Assembly (NCBI GenBank): GCA_022376925.1
Contig: JAIOJX010000025.1
Span: 187,301,801 to 187,365,800 of the forward strand
From: Tragulus kanchil
Taxonomy: Eukaryota; Chordata; Mammalia; Artiodactyla; Tragulidae
Direction: 5' to 3'
DNA length: 64,000 bases
The notes under the pieces were generated by a model that was not told the origin of the DNA, searched no databases, and saw only the letters and a list, made by a program, of their open reading frames with translations. How positions within the stretch are numbered: the stretch's first letter is position 1; each line of letters starts with the position of its first letter. Both the position numbers and the translations under genes were made by a program. Below are positions 53,792-64,000 of this stretch, in pieces.

Positions 53792-54118
53792 GGGCTTCCC
53801 CTGGTGGTCCAGTGGGTGAGGACACCACCTTGCAGTGCAAGGGGTGCTGGTTCAATTCCTGGCCTGGGAAGATCCCACGTGCCGCGGAGCGGCTGCACCG
53901 ATGTGTCCAGTTACCGAGCCGGAGCTCTGGAGCGCATGCACCCAGAGCCGGCGCTCTGCGACGACAGACACCACCACGATGGGAGGCCCGCAGGAGCCAA
54001 AGAACAAAGACGGATGAAAATGGAGAAATGAAAGACCAATAGAAGTGGCCTGCCCATCCCTCTCCCTCCCCACCCCACCCCCAAAAGATAAATAAATTTT
54101 AAAAATTAAAAAAAAAAA
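53792..54118 (+). mobile_element. Long-form CHR-type SINE, right copy in D15
   Basis: Second copy of the insertion at 52684 with the same flanking actgtcgacca repeats. It is present because of tandem duplication D15. Confidence 0.9.
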
Positions 54119-54140
54119 AAAACTGTCGACCAAGTTCCAG

Positions 54141-54356
54141 GAGTTCCCTGGCATTTCAGTGGCTCGGCTTCTTCACTCTCACTGCTGAGGGCCTGGGCTC
54201 GACCCTCGTGGGGACCTAAGATCCTGCAAGCTGCTCAGCGCAGGCGAAACCCACAACAAAGCCCAAAGCCACTGCTCCAGAGCTGCCCGCACAGAGGGCT
54301 CCAGCCCGCAGTGGTGGGCCTGGCTCGCGTGCGCCCAGAGATCCCAGCCGCCTGAG
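54141..54356 (+). mobile_element. Diverged CHR-1-like SINE, right copy in D15
   Basis: Duplicate of 53035-53250. Confidence 0.65.
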
Positions 54357-54629
54357 GCGGACTGAGTTCGAGTCAAGATAAACATCAAAGAGCCGGCCAG
54401 CAGCCTCACAGCCAAGAGCCAGCCTGCCTCTGAGCACGACGGCAGCTGTGCGGAACCCAACTCCAGCCTCAGTGTCTGCATCCGCTTCTCAAACAGGTCC
54501 TACACTGTGGGGTGAGGGTGGGCGTGGGAGCCTCGGCGGGACGAGGAAAGATCATTACCCTAGACTCTCTCTAAGGGAACGTCGACCACGCTAACAGAAA
54601 AAGGCAATTAGCCTCAAAAGCACACCAAC

Positions 54630-57600
54630 GGGATGCCTAAATCACCAGGGGCCAGGATTTTCATCCAAACCAGCCTAAGTCCAAGAGGGGTCACCTGCAC
54701 CGTGGAGGAGCCGTCCTGCAAATTCTAAAGAAAGGCTCCAGAGAGGCGCACCTGGGCAGCAGGTGAGCAGGGAAGCCAGGCAGAGGCCTCCGGAGGCAGC
54801 ATCACCGGCCAAGGTGCCGGGCCTGAGTACACACGGGACGGTCCTCAGGAGCACTCCCGCCCACCTCTCTAGCCACGTGCAGGGCCCCTGCTGTGGACCC
54901 GCCGGGTGGGAAGGGGACCAGGACCCATGCCGAGGCCGACTGGCTGGAGGGTCGCCTGTACGTCCCCAGCTCCGCCAGCCAGCAGCCCAGCTCTGAACGC
55001 TGTCCTCTGGCACCGAGGCTCGCACGGGCCGTCAGCTGGACGAACACGCGCACTGACACAGCTGCGGCTCGAGGGAGACGCTCTCAACCGGACCTCAGGC
55101 CCCATCAAAGCCTGGCGTGACCAGCCACCAGGTGCCTAAACAGGGGCCTAAACAGAGAGATGAACCAATGAAGGATGACAAAGATGAGTGACAGCACCAC
55201 CAAGATGCAAAAGCACCATACCTGCTTTCATAAACCAGTGATCGAAACCCTCACACCTGTCTCCGCAGGTGTTCCGGATCCAACCAGCCCAGCTCAGCGG
55301 CCACCTGAACGTGGGGGCAGACGAGCACCACTGCCCACAGGAGCAGCTGTCTTTCTCGGTCCCAACAGATCCCAAGCCTGTCACTGGCAAAGAGCCCCCG
55401 TCCTCAGACTTCTTTAGGCTGCCTTTCTACTTAGAGCAGGAGAGGACAGGCCCAAGGCTTACAAAGGCCCCCAGCAGAAATCACAGCGCGAAGAGCCAGA
55501 ATCAACCTGAGAGCTCTCGGTTCAGGGCCCCCACCCACACGGGCAGCGTCTGCAGGGAGCCCGCAGTGGGCCACCGAGCCCTGGAAACATGTAGTGACTA
55601 ACACAGAAACCCCTGCCTTGAGGAAGCTGATTTCTTTTTTCTTAATTTTGGCCTCTTTTATTGGTATTTTATTTATTTATTTTCACCCATCTTTTTTGTT
55701 TGTTTGGCCACTTCTGTTGGTCTCTCATTTATCTATTTTCATCCATCTTTATTCTTTGGCCTGTGTGGCCTCCCATCGCAGTGGCCTCTCTCGTCGCAGA
55801 GCACCGGCTCTGGGCGCATGCGCTCCAGAGCTCTGGCTCCGTAGTTGGACACACCAGTCCAGCTGCTCCACAGCACGTGGAATCTTCCCGGGCCAGGGAT
55901 GGAATCAGTGCCCCCTGCACTGCAAGGCGGACTCTTCACCCACTGGACCACCAGGGAAGCCCAGGGAGCTAATTTTTGTCAAACAGAAAGACAAGGTGAA
56001 ACTACAGAACACCAGAGTGGTAACTGAGAAGGAGAGAAAGAGCAGGAGGAAGTGTCTGGGGTTGGGGACAAGGCCCTTCATCACCGTGGCCACGGAGGGC
56101 CTCCTGGAGGAGACATCCGACGTGTGGGGCTGGCGGAAACCACGCAGCAAGAGGCGTCGGGGTGGAGACAGAGCAGGGGAGCAGGAGCCGGGAGAATGGC
56201 CTCAGTAGTGTCTGAACAGGGAGACTGGACGTGCGTGGAGCAGAGATGCAGTGGGAGAAAGACGGGCCAGAGAGGCCGGGGGAAGCCGCAGAGAAGGCAG
56301 AGCCCCCAGGACACAAGAGACCCAACATCGGGGGAGAGGAGAGAGGCCAGGCGGCTCCACGGAGGCCGGACTGTGTGTGCACCAGCGCCCAGGGGAGGAC
56401 CGCTCGGCCAGAGAGTCTGAGAGAGACTGCACACCGCATCCCCACAGGGCAGCCACCTGGCTCCTGCTGGTCCCCCAGGGACACCGGACAAGCAAACACG
56501 GACAGAAACACCAGACAGCCCACGGCACTGAGCGCCTCCGCCAGAATGAAGACATTAAGCTGCCAAGGGTGCAGAGGGGACGAGGAGGACAGCATGGCTT
56601 TAATAACAGCAAAGCTAAGCTAAGACCCGAGGGCTGAGGAAAAAAGAGCTGCACGGAGACACTGGCGAGGAGATCGGGGCCGAAGAGCAGCTGCAATGCG
56701 GGCCTGTCCCGAGCAGGACGAGGCTGGAGGCTGAGACTTGGGGTCAAAGACCAGGGGCCCGCAGGGCTGCTCACCAGGCTGCCAGCCCTGCGAGGAGGCT
56801 GCGGGATGCTCACAAGGGGCGGGCGTGGTCAGTGTTCACCCTATAGAGAAGCACGACTGCACTCACAGTGAAGTCGGGGCGGTCACATACGTGAAGCGGT
56901 TCCAGGAGCACGCGAGCCCAGGGAGCAGAACATGAGCCCCGGGAGCAGACGGGGAAGACATGGGCAACTCGGGTGCCCAGGCAGTGGGCTCACTGGCAAC
57001 GGACGACGGGCTGAGGGGTGAAGGAGCAAGGGCTGCTGCATTCACCGCCCAGATGACGCCGACCAGACACCAGGAAGCGGGCGCCACTGTCGGCATGGTT
57101 CAGAGTCGGCGGCCCACACCGTCTGGAACGCCACGAGGCAGACAGGGTGACCCGCGGAGAGTGCGGACACGTTCTGAATGGAGCGCAAACCTTCTCCGGG
57201 AAACCACGCCCAGCTCAGGGCTGGTCCTCCGGGGGAGGCGAGCACTACCCTGCAAAGCTCGTTCAGACAAGCGAGTGACGGCTACGGCACGTGCAGCCAC
57301 GTCCACCTGGGCCTCAGACAAGCCGCACACCAGAGCGGGCAGAGGGGCCGCGGGGCCTCGTAAACACATTTCACAGCTGTCCTGACGTATCACTGAGCAA
57401 CAGCAGGCTGAAACCCCGCGGCAGCCAGGCCCGCGACACCCCCAGCCGTGAGGCTCCCGGAGGCATGGGCTCCCCGTCTCCTCGGGCCTCTCCTCCCACC
57501 CACCCCCATCCACAGGCCACCACGGGCTGAGCGCTGTCTCCACAGATTACACGGCAGCTTCCAGAGCTGCTGATAATAAATGACACCACACACATCCCTC

Positions 57601-57890
57601 TGGCTTTGGCAAGTGGCTTCTTGCACCACGTGTCACTACTTGGAGACGATTCCCCGTGTGCTGACAAGACTGCTCCCCTCTGCTCCTGAGCAGGGCTCCC
57701 CGCGTGGGTGAGCCAGGACGCACCCACCCGTGCTGTCTGGAAACATGCAGGCTGCCCCCAGTCTTCAGCTGTCACAACAGCACTGCTACAAACGTCCACG
57801 TGCAAATCCTGCTGTGAACACAGGCTGCTTCTCGTGCACAGATAACAAGGAACAGAATAACTGAGGTTGTCTACCTTTTAAGAAATTGCT
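54630..57890. other. Region upstream of window exon 1, no exon placed
   Basis: Holds the antisense SINE at 55641 and otherwise GC-rich single-copy-looking DNA. A Cys/Trp-rich open frame near 55222-55390 (minus) was considered as an exon and not accepted. Whether this is FAM193A intron or 5' flank cannot be told here. Confidence 0.55.
55641..55962 (-). mobile_element. CHR-type SINE with doubled 3' module, antisense
   Basis: Antisense element ending ccaccagggaagccc. Near its tail the module containing cttttattggt and ttttcacccatc is followed by a second, related module containing cttctgttggtctctc and ttttcatccatc. The 3' module therefore appears internally duplicated, a possible step toward the long form. 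Confidence 0.8.
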
Positions 57891-58016
57891 GGGACGACCC
57901 TGGTGGCCCAGTGATTAGGCCTCTGTGCTTCCACTGCAGGAGGCACAGGTTCGATCCCTCGTCAGGGAACTAAGATCCTACATGCCATGTGGATTGGCCA
58001 TAAAAAAGAAAAAATA
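57891..58016 (+). mobile_element. CHR-1-like SINE fragment
   Basis: It begins gggacgaccctggtggccc, has a good B-box (ggttcgatccctcg) followed by gggaactaagatcctacatg, and ends in an A-rich tail. Confidence 0.75.
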
Positions 58017-58225
58017 AACTGCCAAACTTCCCCCAAAGAGCAGGGCTAAAGAGCTCCAGTCGACCTACATCCTCATCAACGAGTTTTTAAGTTGAAACCA
58101 CCATAATGAATGTGCCGTTTTGTCTCAACGCAGTTTTAACTACGCAGTTTTCTTAATAATAAGTTAAAAAACTCTTCACGGGCTAAAAGCTCTATCTAGT
58201 CAAATTTTTTACCTCCCTTAAAGTT

Positions 58226-58348
58226 TATCCCCTGGACAAGGGGATGGCTACCCACTCCAGTATTTCTGCCTGGAGAGTCCCGTGGACAGAGGAGCCTGGC
58301 GGGCTACAGTCCACAGGGCTGCCAAGAGTCAGACACAACTGAAGCAAC
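58226..58348 (+). mobile_element. Bov-tA SINE 3' fragment
   Basis: Contains ggctacccactccagtattt, gtggacagaggagcctggcg and gagtcagacacaactgaagc. The head is absent. Confidence 0.78.
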
Positions 58349-58715
58349 CAAGCATGCAAGGATTATCAATTTTATCATCTTCTTAAAACAATCTTTTGGT
58401 TTCATAGATATTTTCATACTAAAAATTTTTGCTTTTATGTAATTATCTCATGTCTGTCTGTCTGCATGTAACTGGCTCTCTCACTTTCTACTTTCCTAAG
58501 GTGAAAGCACAGGACAATGAGCCCTTTCTCTTGCACAGAGAGACGGTTACTACTGCAAATGTCCCTATTAAGCCCTGCTTTGGCTGCACTGTACTGATGT
58601 TGATATACTATGTTTTCATTCTCATTCAGTTCAAAATATGAAACCATCAAATTAGGACACTTGTTCTTTGGAAGAAAAGCTATGACAACCCATTAAAATT
58701 GTTACGTGTGGGGAG
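58349..58715. other. AT-rich stretch, nothing recognised
   Basis: It lies between a Bov-tA fragment and a CHR-type SINE. A tctgtctgtctg run at 58454-58465 is the only notable feature. Confidence 0.55.
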
Positions 58716-58985
58716 GAGCTTCCCTGGTGGTCCAGTGGGTAAAGAGTCTGCCTTGCAGTGCAAGGGGTGCCGGTTCGATCCCTGGTCCAGGAAGATCCCA
58801 CATGCTGAGCAGCAGCTGAACCGGTGTGTCCAATTACGAGCCAATGCTCTGGAGCACATGCGCCCAGAGCCGGTGCTCTGCAATGAGAGGCCCACACAGG
58901 CCAAAGAATGAAGATGGATGAATATAAATAAATAATAAAAAAAAAAACAATAAAAGAGGCCAAAATTTTAAAAATGAAAAAAAAG
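58716..58985 (+). mobile_element. Short/intermediate CHR-type SINE
   Basis: It begins gagcttccctggtggtcc. The body ends gaagatggatgaatataaataa, then an A run, then caataaaagaggccaaaatttt. The last motif is the counterpart of the 3' module seen inverted at 45392 and 55641. Confidence 0.82.
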
Positions 58986-59310
58986 TGTTAGGGGATCCAA
59001 AAACTTCACAAAGCTGGGAGATGAGTTGGGCAGGGGGCACAGGAACTCCCGTGGGAGGGTGAGGAGGGTCAGGGGAACAGAAAGGCGTGCCCTTGGCCAG
59101 GAGCTGGAGAGGCGGGGAGCAGAGACCTGCGCAGGAGCCACAGGGAGGGCGCCCGGATGGGCCGCAGCAGCAGGCGGGCTGGGGTCAGGGGCCCGTGGAG
59201 ACGGCGGGGTCTGCTTCGGAGAGCCTGGCCAGATTCGTGGGGGCCTGCCAAAGCATTTGATCTCCTCCAGTCTTTCAGCAAGGGGAATCTTTGAAAACAA
59301 TTATTAAAGA

Positions 59311-59518
59311 CTGCCACTAGTGGTAAAGAACCTGCCTGCCAATGCAGGAGACAGAAAGAGATGCAGATTCAACCCCTGGGTCGGGAAGATTCCCTGGAGA
59401 ATGGCATAGCGATCCACTCCCACGTTCTTGCCTGGGAAATCCCATGGACGGAGGAGCCTTGCGGGCAACAGTCCCTGGGGTCGCAAAGAGATGGGTACGA
59501 CTGAAGCGACTTAGCACA
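59311..59518 (+). mobile_element. Bov-tA SINE
   Basis: Near-complete sense copy: taaagaacctgcctgccaat, gggtcgggaagattccctgg, cttgcctgggaaatcccatg and gtacgactgaagcgacttag. The tRNA head is shortened. Confidence 0.87.
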
Positions 59519-59621
59519 ACAGGGTCTGTTGATGCCGCGGAGAGGGAATGAAGATGGGGGTATGGCCTGCTGCTGACGGCGGCACGAAGGTGCCAACAAC
59601 CTTGTGGAAAACCACCTGGCA

Positions 59622-59886
59622 GGGCTTCCCGGGAGGTCCAGTGGGTAGGGACACCGCCTTGCAGTGCAAGGGGCGCCGGTTCGATCCCTGGTCTGGGAAG
59701 ATCCCGCGTGCCGCGGAGCGGCTGGACCCATGTGTCCAACTACCGAGCCAGAGCTCTGGAGCGCATGCGCCCAGGGCCAGTGCTCTGCAATGACAGAGGC
59801 CACTGCGATGGGAGGCCCACATAGGGACAAAGAACAAAGATGGAAATAAATGAAGGACCAACAGGAGTGGCCAAAAAAAAAAGAGA
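59622..59886 (+). mobile_element. Intermediate CHR-type SINE with clear target-site duplication
   Basis: Head agggcttcccgggaggtcc; the body ends aaggaccaacaggagtggcc and a poly(A). The target-site duplication accacctggca lies at 59611-59621 and 59887-59897. It has the accaacaggagtggcc motif but not the C-rich extension. Confidence 0.9.
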
Positions 59887-59897
59887 ACCACCTGGCA

Positions 59898-60447
59898 ACA
59901 CGTTTCCCCAGACTCCTACCATCGACCTGCCTCGTGCCCTCCAGCGCCAGGCGCTGCCATGTGCCCGAGGACTCTGCTCCACTGATCATCCCCTTCCTTG
60001 TTAGATCATCCAGTTATCTTTTCCTGCACCGTCTCCACTAGGACACAGGCAAGCTATTACTCCTCCTGGGCTGAAGGAACGAAACTCCCTCCTCTCAGCC
60101 TCAGTTCCTCCTTCAGCTGCTAACTGCCAACCTTTCCCTTCCTTCTCAGCAAAACTCCTGAGCTGTTGACCCCAGCTCTAAGAGAAACGGAAAGCAAGTC
60201 ACAAACACAAGCTGCGCAGCAAGTAAAGAAGCAACACCACAGGTAAACCAGCAAGGAGGCAACACTGCACACCCAGCAGACAGCCGGCGCTGAGGACACG
60301 GCCAGCACCACATGCGCTTCAACATCCTCTTCACACAGAGCGATGCCGTCGTGCGCCTCAGAAGTCACCCAAATGAAAACTCACATCCACAAACGCCTGA
60401 ACGCGGACGCTGACTACAGTTTTACTCTCCATTGTCAGAAGGCAGTG
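59898..60447. other. Unassigned sequence between SINE and BovB pieces
   Basis: Single-copy-looking DNA with a short minus-strand open frame (60120-60368) rich in Cys and Val. I see no family resemblance or splice structure to support a gene. Confidence 0.55.
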
Positions 60448-60645
60448 AAAAGTGAGTGTCGCTCAGTCGTGTCTGACTCCCTGCGACCCCGTGGAGCGCA
60501 GCGTGCCAGCTTCCCTGTCTTCCACTGTCTCCTGGAGCTCTCTCAGATTCACATCCACTGAGCTGGGGCGCTAACCAGCCTTTCCGTCCTCGGCCGCCCC
60601 CTCTCCTCCTGCCCTCCATGCTTCCCAGCATCAGGGTCTTTCCCA
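60448..60645 (-). mobile_element. BovB 3'-end fragment, antisense
   Basis: Antisense BovB 3' terminus: gtcgctcagtcgtgtctgac, ctggagctctctcagattc and ccctccatgcttcccagcat. It faces a sense BovB fragment that starts about 20 bases later. Confidence 0.75.
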
Positions 60646-60664
60646 ATTCTGAGCTGTGGCATTG

Positions 60665-60812
60665 CAGAAGATTTTGAGAGTCCCTTGGACAGCAAGGAGA
60701 TCAAACCAGTCCATCCTAAAGGACATCAAGCCTGAATATTCGCTGGAAGGCCTGACGCTGAAGCTCCAGGCCTCTGGCCACCTGACGTGAAGAGCAGTCC
60801 TGCTGGAACAGA
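60665..60812 (+). mobile_element. BovB 3'-region fragment, sense
   Basis: gagagtcccttggacagcaa, ccagtccatcctaaaggaca and ggccacctgacgtgaagagc match the BovB 3' region upstream of the end seen inverted at 60448. The two make a head-to-head pair. Confidence 0.75.
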
Positions 60813-61618
60813 CTCAGTGAACTCAGTACGTGCACAGTATTATCACATGCAAGGTAACCAATAGAGAGAGAGAGCTTTTACGTTCTTTTTTGACACTGGG
60901 TCTTCAGCACGGGGACATAAGCACATGCAGGCGCTGGATGGTCCCACGAGGCCGGGGGCCACGCCGCCCCACGCGGGCCCTGCAGCCCTGCCCTGCAGCG
61001 GGGCACTGGACTCCATCCGCAGGACGCGGGAGTCAGCCGCCTCCTAGCTGACACGATGTCTTCGCCTGGCCTCCCGGCGGGCACACCCTTGTGGTTTTTC
61101 TGAGCGCCTCCTCCAGCTCCGGAGGCTGTGGCTCTGCGCCCAGCCAGCACACCGCCGGCAGGCTGGCTCTCAGCCCGTCCCGCTCTCCGAGTCTGCGCCT
61201 CAGCGGCTGGCAGCGCCCTCACTCAGGGCAGACGTCTCCCCTCCTGCCCTGGCACTTTCAAGGGAGAGGAAAGAAGAGAAGCCTTTCCCGCAAGTCCTTG
61301 CGGGCTGTGAGGGCTGCACACAAGGGGGGCCCACAGAACACCCACTTCAAGTCCCAGCCATGCCTCAGTGAGCATCTGAAACAGAGCACACCTTCCTCCA
61401 ACGGGAGGTCTCGAGGCTAAGCCGGATGCCCTCCGGACGGCAGTAGGGTGTCCCCGCTCGGTCAGGACCACAGACAGCACCTGCCCTTCGGCAGGGGAGC
61501 AGGCACAGCACAGGCCTCCAGAGGTCACCCCCGCCCCCAACAGCCCCAGCCTCTGGCCGCGGCCCTACCCTCAGCCTGCAGCAGCAGCAGCGCTGCCACC
61601 AAGCTTCTCGAGGGGCGG

Positions 61619-61639
61619 GTGTGTGTGTGTGTGTGTGTG
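61619..61639. repeat. (TG)n microsatellite, duplicated at 62688-62708
   Basis: About ten TG dinucleotides next to a Bov-tA fragment. It has the same length in both D16 copies. Confidence 0.9.
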
Positions 61640-61760
61640 CAGTCGCTCAGTCGTGGCTGACTCTAGAGACCCCACGGCCTGCGACCACCAGGCTCCTCTG
61701 TCCACGGAGCGTTCCAGGCAAGAACACTGGAGTGGGCTGCCATTCCCTTCTCCAAAACCC
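61635..61760 (-). mobile_element. Bov-tA SINE fragment next to a TG repeat, left copy in D16
   Basis: Antisense cagtcgctcagtcgtggctg, then caggcaagaacactggagtg and ggctgccattcccttctcc. It follows the (TG)n tract directly. The duplicate is at 62704-62829. Confidence 0.75.
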
Positions 61761-62703
61761 TCTTGGCGGTCCCTGTTGCCCCCACCAGAGTCCACGGACC
61801 CAGGGTTGGGTTACCTCAGGCCAAAGGACCAACAGGGAGAGAGCCGGAAAAAACATTGGGAGGCCCTGCCTACCAGAGCAAGACCCCGTCTTTCCCACTG
61901 CCAGTCCCTCCCAATCAGGGAACTCAGTACGGCAGTTCCAGCGGCGGCTTTTACGTTCTTTTTGACACTGGGTCTTCAGCACGGGACATAAGCACATGCA
62001 GGCGCTGGATGGTCCCACGAGGCCGGGGCCACGCCGCCCCACGCGGGCCCTGCAGCCCTGCCCTGCAGCGGGCACTGGACTCCATCCGCAGGACGCGGGA
62101 GTCAGCCGCCTCCTAGCTGACACGATGTCTTCGCCTGGCCTCCCGGCGGGCACACCCTTGTGGTTTTTCTGAGCGCCTCCTCCAGCTCCGGAGGCTGTGG
62201 CTCTGCGCCCAGCCAGCACACCGCCGGCAGGCTGGCTCTCAGCCCGTCCCGCTCTCCGAGTCTGCGCCTCAGCGGCTGGCAGCGCCCTCACTCAGGGCAG
62301 ACGTCTCCCCTCCTGCCCTGGCACTTTCAAGGGAGAGGAAAGAAGAGAAGCCTTTCCCGCAAGTCCTTGCGGGCTGTGAGGGCTGCACACAAGGGGGGCC
62401 CACAGAACACCCACTTCAAGTCCCAGCCATGCCTCAGTGAGCATCTGAAACAGAGCACACCTTCCTCCAACGGGAGGTCTCGAGGCTAAGCCGGATGCCC
62501 TCCGGACGGCAGTAGGGTGTCCCCGCTCGGTCAGGACCACAGACAGCACCTGCCCTTCGGCAGGGGAGCAGGCACAGCACAGGCCTCCAGAGGTCACCCC
62601 CGCCCCCAACAGCCCCAGCCTCTGGCCGCGGCCCTACCCTCAGCCTGCAGCAGCAGCAGCGCTGCCACCAAGCTTCTCGAGGGGCGGGTGTGTGTGTGTG
62701 TGT

Positions 62704-62829
62704 GTGTGCAGTCGCTCAGTCGTGGCTGACTCTAGAGACCCCACGGCCTGCGACCACCAGGCTCCTCTGTCCACGGAGCGTTCCAGGCAAGAACACTGGA
62801 GTGGGCTGCCATTCCCTTCTCCAAAACCC
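62704..62829 (-). mobile_element. Bov-tA SINE fragment, right copy in D16
   Basis: Identical duplicate of 61635-61760. Confidence 0.75.
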
Positions 62830-63004
62830 TCTTGGCGGTCCCTGTTGCCCCCACCAGAGTCCACGGACCCAGGGTTGGGTTACCTCAGGCCAAAGGACCA
62901 ACAGGGAGAGAGCCGATAATTGGATTAAAGCTTTATTGAGTGAGGCCCTGCCTACCAGAGCAAGACCCCGTCTTTCCCACTGCCAGTCCCTCCCATCAGG
63001 AAGC

Positions 63005-64000
63005 CTACACAAGCCTCTCGGCCCGATTCATCAGAGGGCAGACAGAAGAAGCAAGAAGTAGCACATCCTCACAGCAGCTAAAACAAAAACCGTGTCACCG
63101 GCTGTTAATCACAACGAAAAGGCAGGAAGTTATCTCCCAGATGAAGGGACAAGATACAACACCAGAAAAACAGCTAAATGAAGTGGAGATAGGCAAGCTC
63201 TCAGAAAAAGATTTAGAATAGTGAGAGTGAAGATGATCAAGGATCTTAGGAAAGTAATGGAGGAGATGCAAGAAATGTTTATCAAAGACCTACAAGAACT
63301 AATGAATAAACACAAAAAAATGAATAATACTCTAGAAGGAATCAACAGCCGAAAAACTGAGGCAGAAGAATGGATAAATGACCCGGAGGACAGAATGGTG
63401 GCCATCACTGCCACAAAACAGAACACAGAAAAAAGAATGAAAAGACATGAAGACAGCCTAAGAGACCCCTGGGACAACATTAAACGCACCGATTGCTGGC
63501 AACATAGGGGTCCCAGAAGGAGAAGAGAGAGAAGGGCCCCAAGGAAGTAGGTGAAGAGATGACAGCTGAGAACTCCCCTGACATGGGAAAGGAAACGGTC
63601 AACCACGTCCAGGAAGCGCAGAGTCCCAGGCAGGATAAACCCAAGGAGGACCACACCGAGACGCACGGTATTCAAACTGACAGAAGTGAAAGACAAAGAT
63701 CAAATATTAAAAGCAACAGGGAAAAATGGACAGATAACACACCAGGGAACTCTCATCAGCCTATCAGCTGATTTCTCCGCAGAAACTCTACAAGCCAGAA
63801 GGGAATGACGTGATGTATTTCAAGTGAAGAAAGGGAAGAACCTAGAACCCAGAATGCTCTACCCAGCAAGACTCGTTCAGATTTGATGGAGAAATCAAAA
63901 GCTTTCCACACAAGCAGGAGTTCAGAGAATTTCCGCACCACCAGACCAGTTTTTCAACAAAGGCTAAAGGGACTTCTCGAGGCAGGGAGCACAAGACAAG
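63005..64000 (+). mobile_element. L1 element, ORF1 region, running off the window
   Basis: cagagggcagacagaagaag near 63035 is the end of an L1 5' leader. ORF1 sequence follows, broken into at least three frames: MKGQDTTPEKQLNEVEIGKL to a stop at about 63219; then MRVKMIKDLRKVMEEMQEMF, a coiled-coil, to KRMKRHEDSLRDPWDNIK, where the RNA-binding domain begins; then 63559 onward. It ends near agaatttccgcaccaccaga and gctaaagggacttctcgagg. Stops and frameshifts make this ORF1 nonfunctional. ORF2 may follow to the right. It lies antisense to FAM193A. Confidence 0.88.

Larger units (their letters stand above)
52432..54629. repeat. Tandem duplication D15 (unit about 1,108 bp)
   Basis: The copies are about 52432-53535 and 53540-about 54629. 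Homopolymer losses cluster at the start of the right copy (ataggggatc to atagggatc). The left copy ends about 20 bases into divergent filler. Each unit has one long CHR-type SINE and one older CHR-1-like SINE. Confidence 0.94.
60873..63000. repeat. Tandem duplication D16 (unit about 1,070 bp)
   Basis: The copies are about 60873-61945 and 61946-63000. The first 115 bases of the right copy lack four homopolymer bases seen in the left, after which the offset is constant at 1,069. Near the ends of the copies the left copy has a ccggaaaaaacattggg stretch where the right has a different roughly 30-base stretch. Confidence 0.93.

Noticed and set aside
55222..55390. Minus-strand open frame with SCSCGQWCSSAPTF and GFDHWFMKAG, ending at a GT donor-like site, considered as the missing exon upstream of window exon 1
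   Set aside because: It would leave one base, which makes window exon 1 read into a stop (TCC TTT TAA). The upstream acceptor is also weak. I do not recall this peptide from FAM193A.
63221..63550. 109-codon coiled-coil protein as a host gene
   Set aside because: It matches the L1 ORF1 coiled-coil and start of its RNA-binding domain. The surrounding text is L1 leader and ORF1 in other frames.

Overview
This window is ruminant nuclear DNA. It carries no bacterial, viral or organelle gene set. The evidence is BovB LINE sequence, many tRNA-derived Bov-tA and CHR-type SINEs, cetartiodactyl L1 sequence, and mammalian exon-intron structure. I cannot name the species. The only gene I recognise is FAM193A, on the minus strand. 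Twelve internal coding exons can be placed, running from 52333 (first transcribed here) down to 4614. Each has a GT donor, an AG acceptor and compatible phase. If one copy of each is used they join into 2,076 nt, or 692 codons, with no stop. Neither the first exon and promoter nor the 3' end is visible. FAM193A is a poorly characterised, Cys-pair-rich and Ser-rich vertebrate protein.

Layout from high to low coordinates (direction of transcription): 52.3-64 kb is repeat-rich DNA upstream of the first exon seen, ending inside an L1 element. Window exon 1 lies at 52.1-52.3 kb, exons 2 and 3 at 40.5-41.0 kb, exon 4 at 35.7-35.9 kb, exon 5 at 29.3-29.5 kb, exon 6 at 22.8-24.1 kb (two copies), exon 7 at 19.2-20.5 kb (two copies), exons 8 and 9 at 16.5-17.9 kb (duplicated, one copy cut), exons 10 and 11 at 12.9-14.5 kb (two copies), and exon 12 at 4.6-4.9 kb. 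The 4.6 kb below exon 12 is intron with old L1 sequence.

The dominant feature is not a gene. It is a series of sixteen near-identical direct tandem duplications, each about 1.03-1.18 kb, placed throughout the window without regard to exon, intron or repeat content. Copy-to-copy differences cluster near the junctions and are mostly single-base losses in homopolymer runs. Several junctions hold short filler or scrambled sequence, and several cut exons or SINEs. Read literally, the duplications would frameshift FAM193A at least twice. The best explanation is assembly: adjacent contigs whose ends overlap by about 1.1 kb were joined without merging the overlap. The real locus would then be about 46 kb rather than 64 kb. 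I found no convincing new biological system. The most biologically interesting signals are a young CHR-type SINE subfamily with a long 3' extension and clean target-site duplications, and the repeated paired-cysteine motifs in FAM193A.
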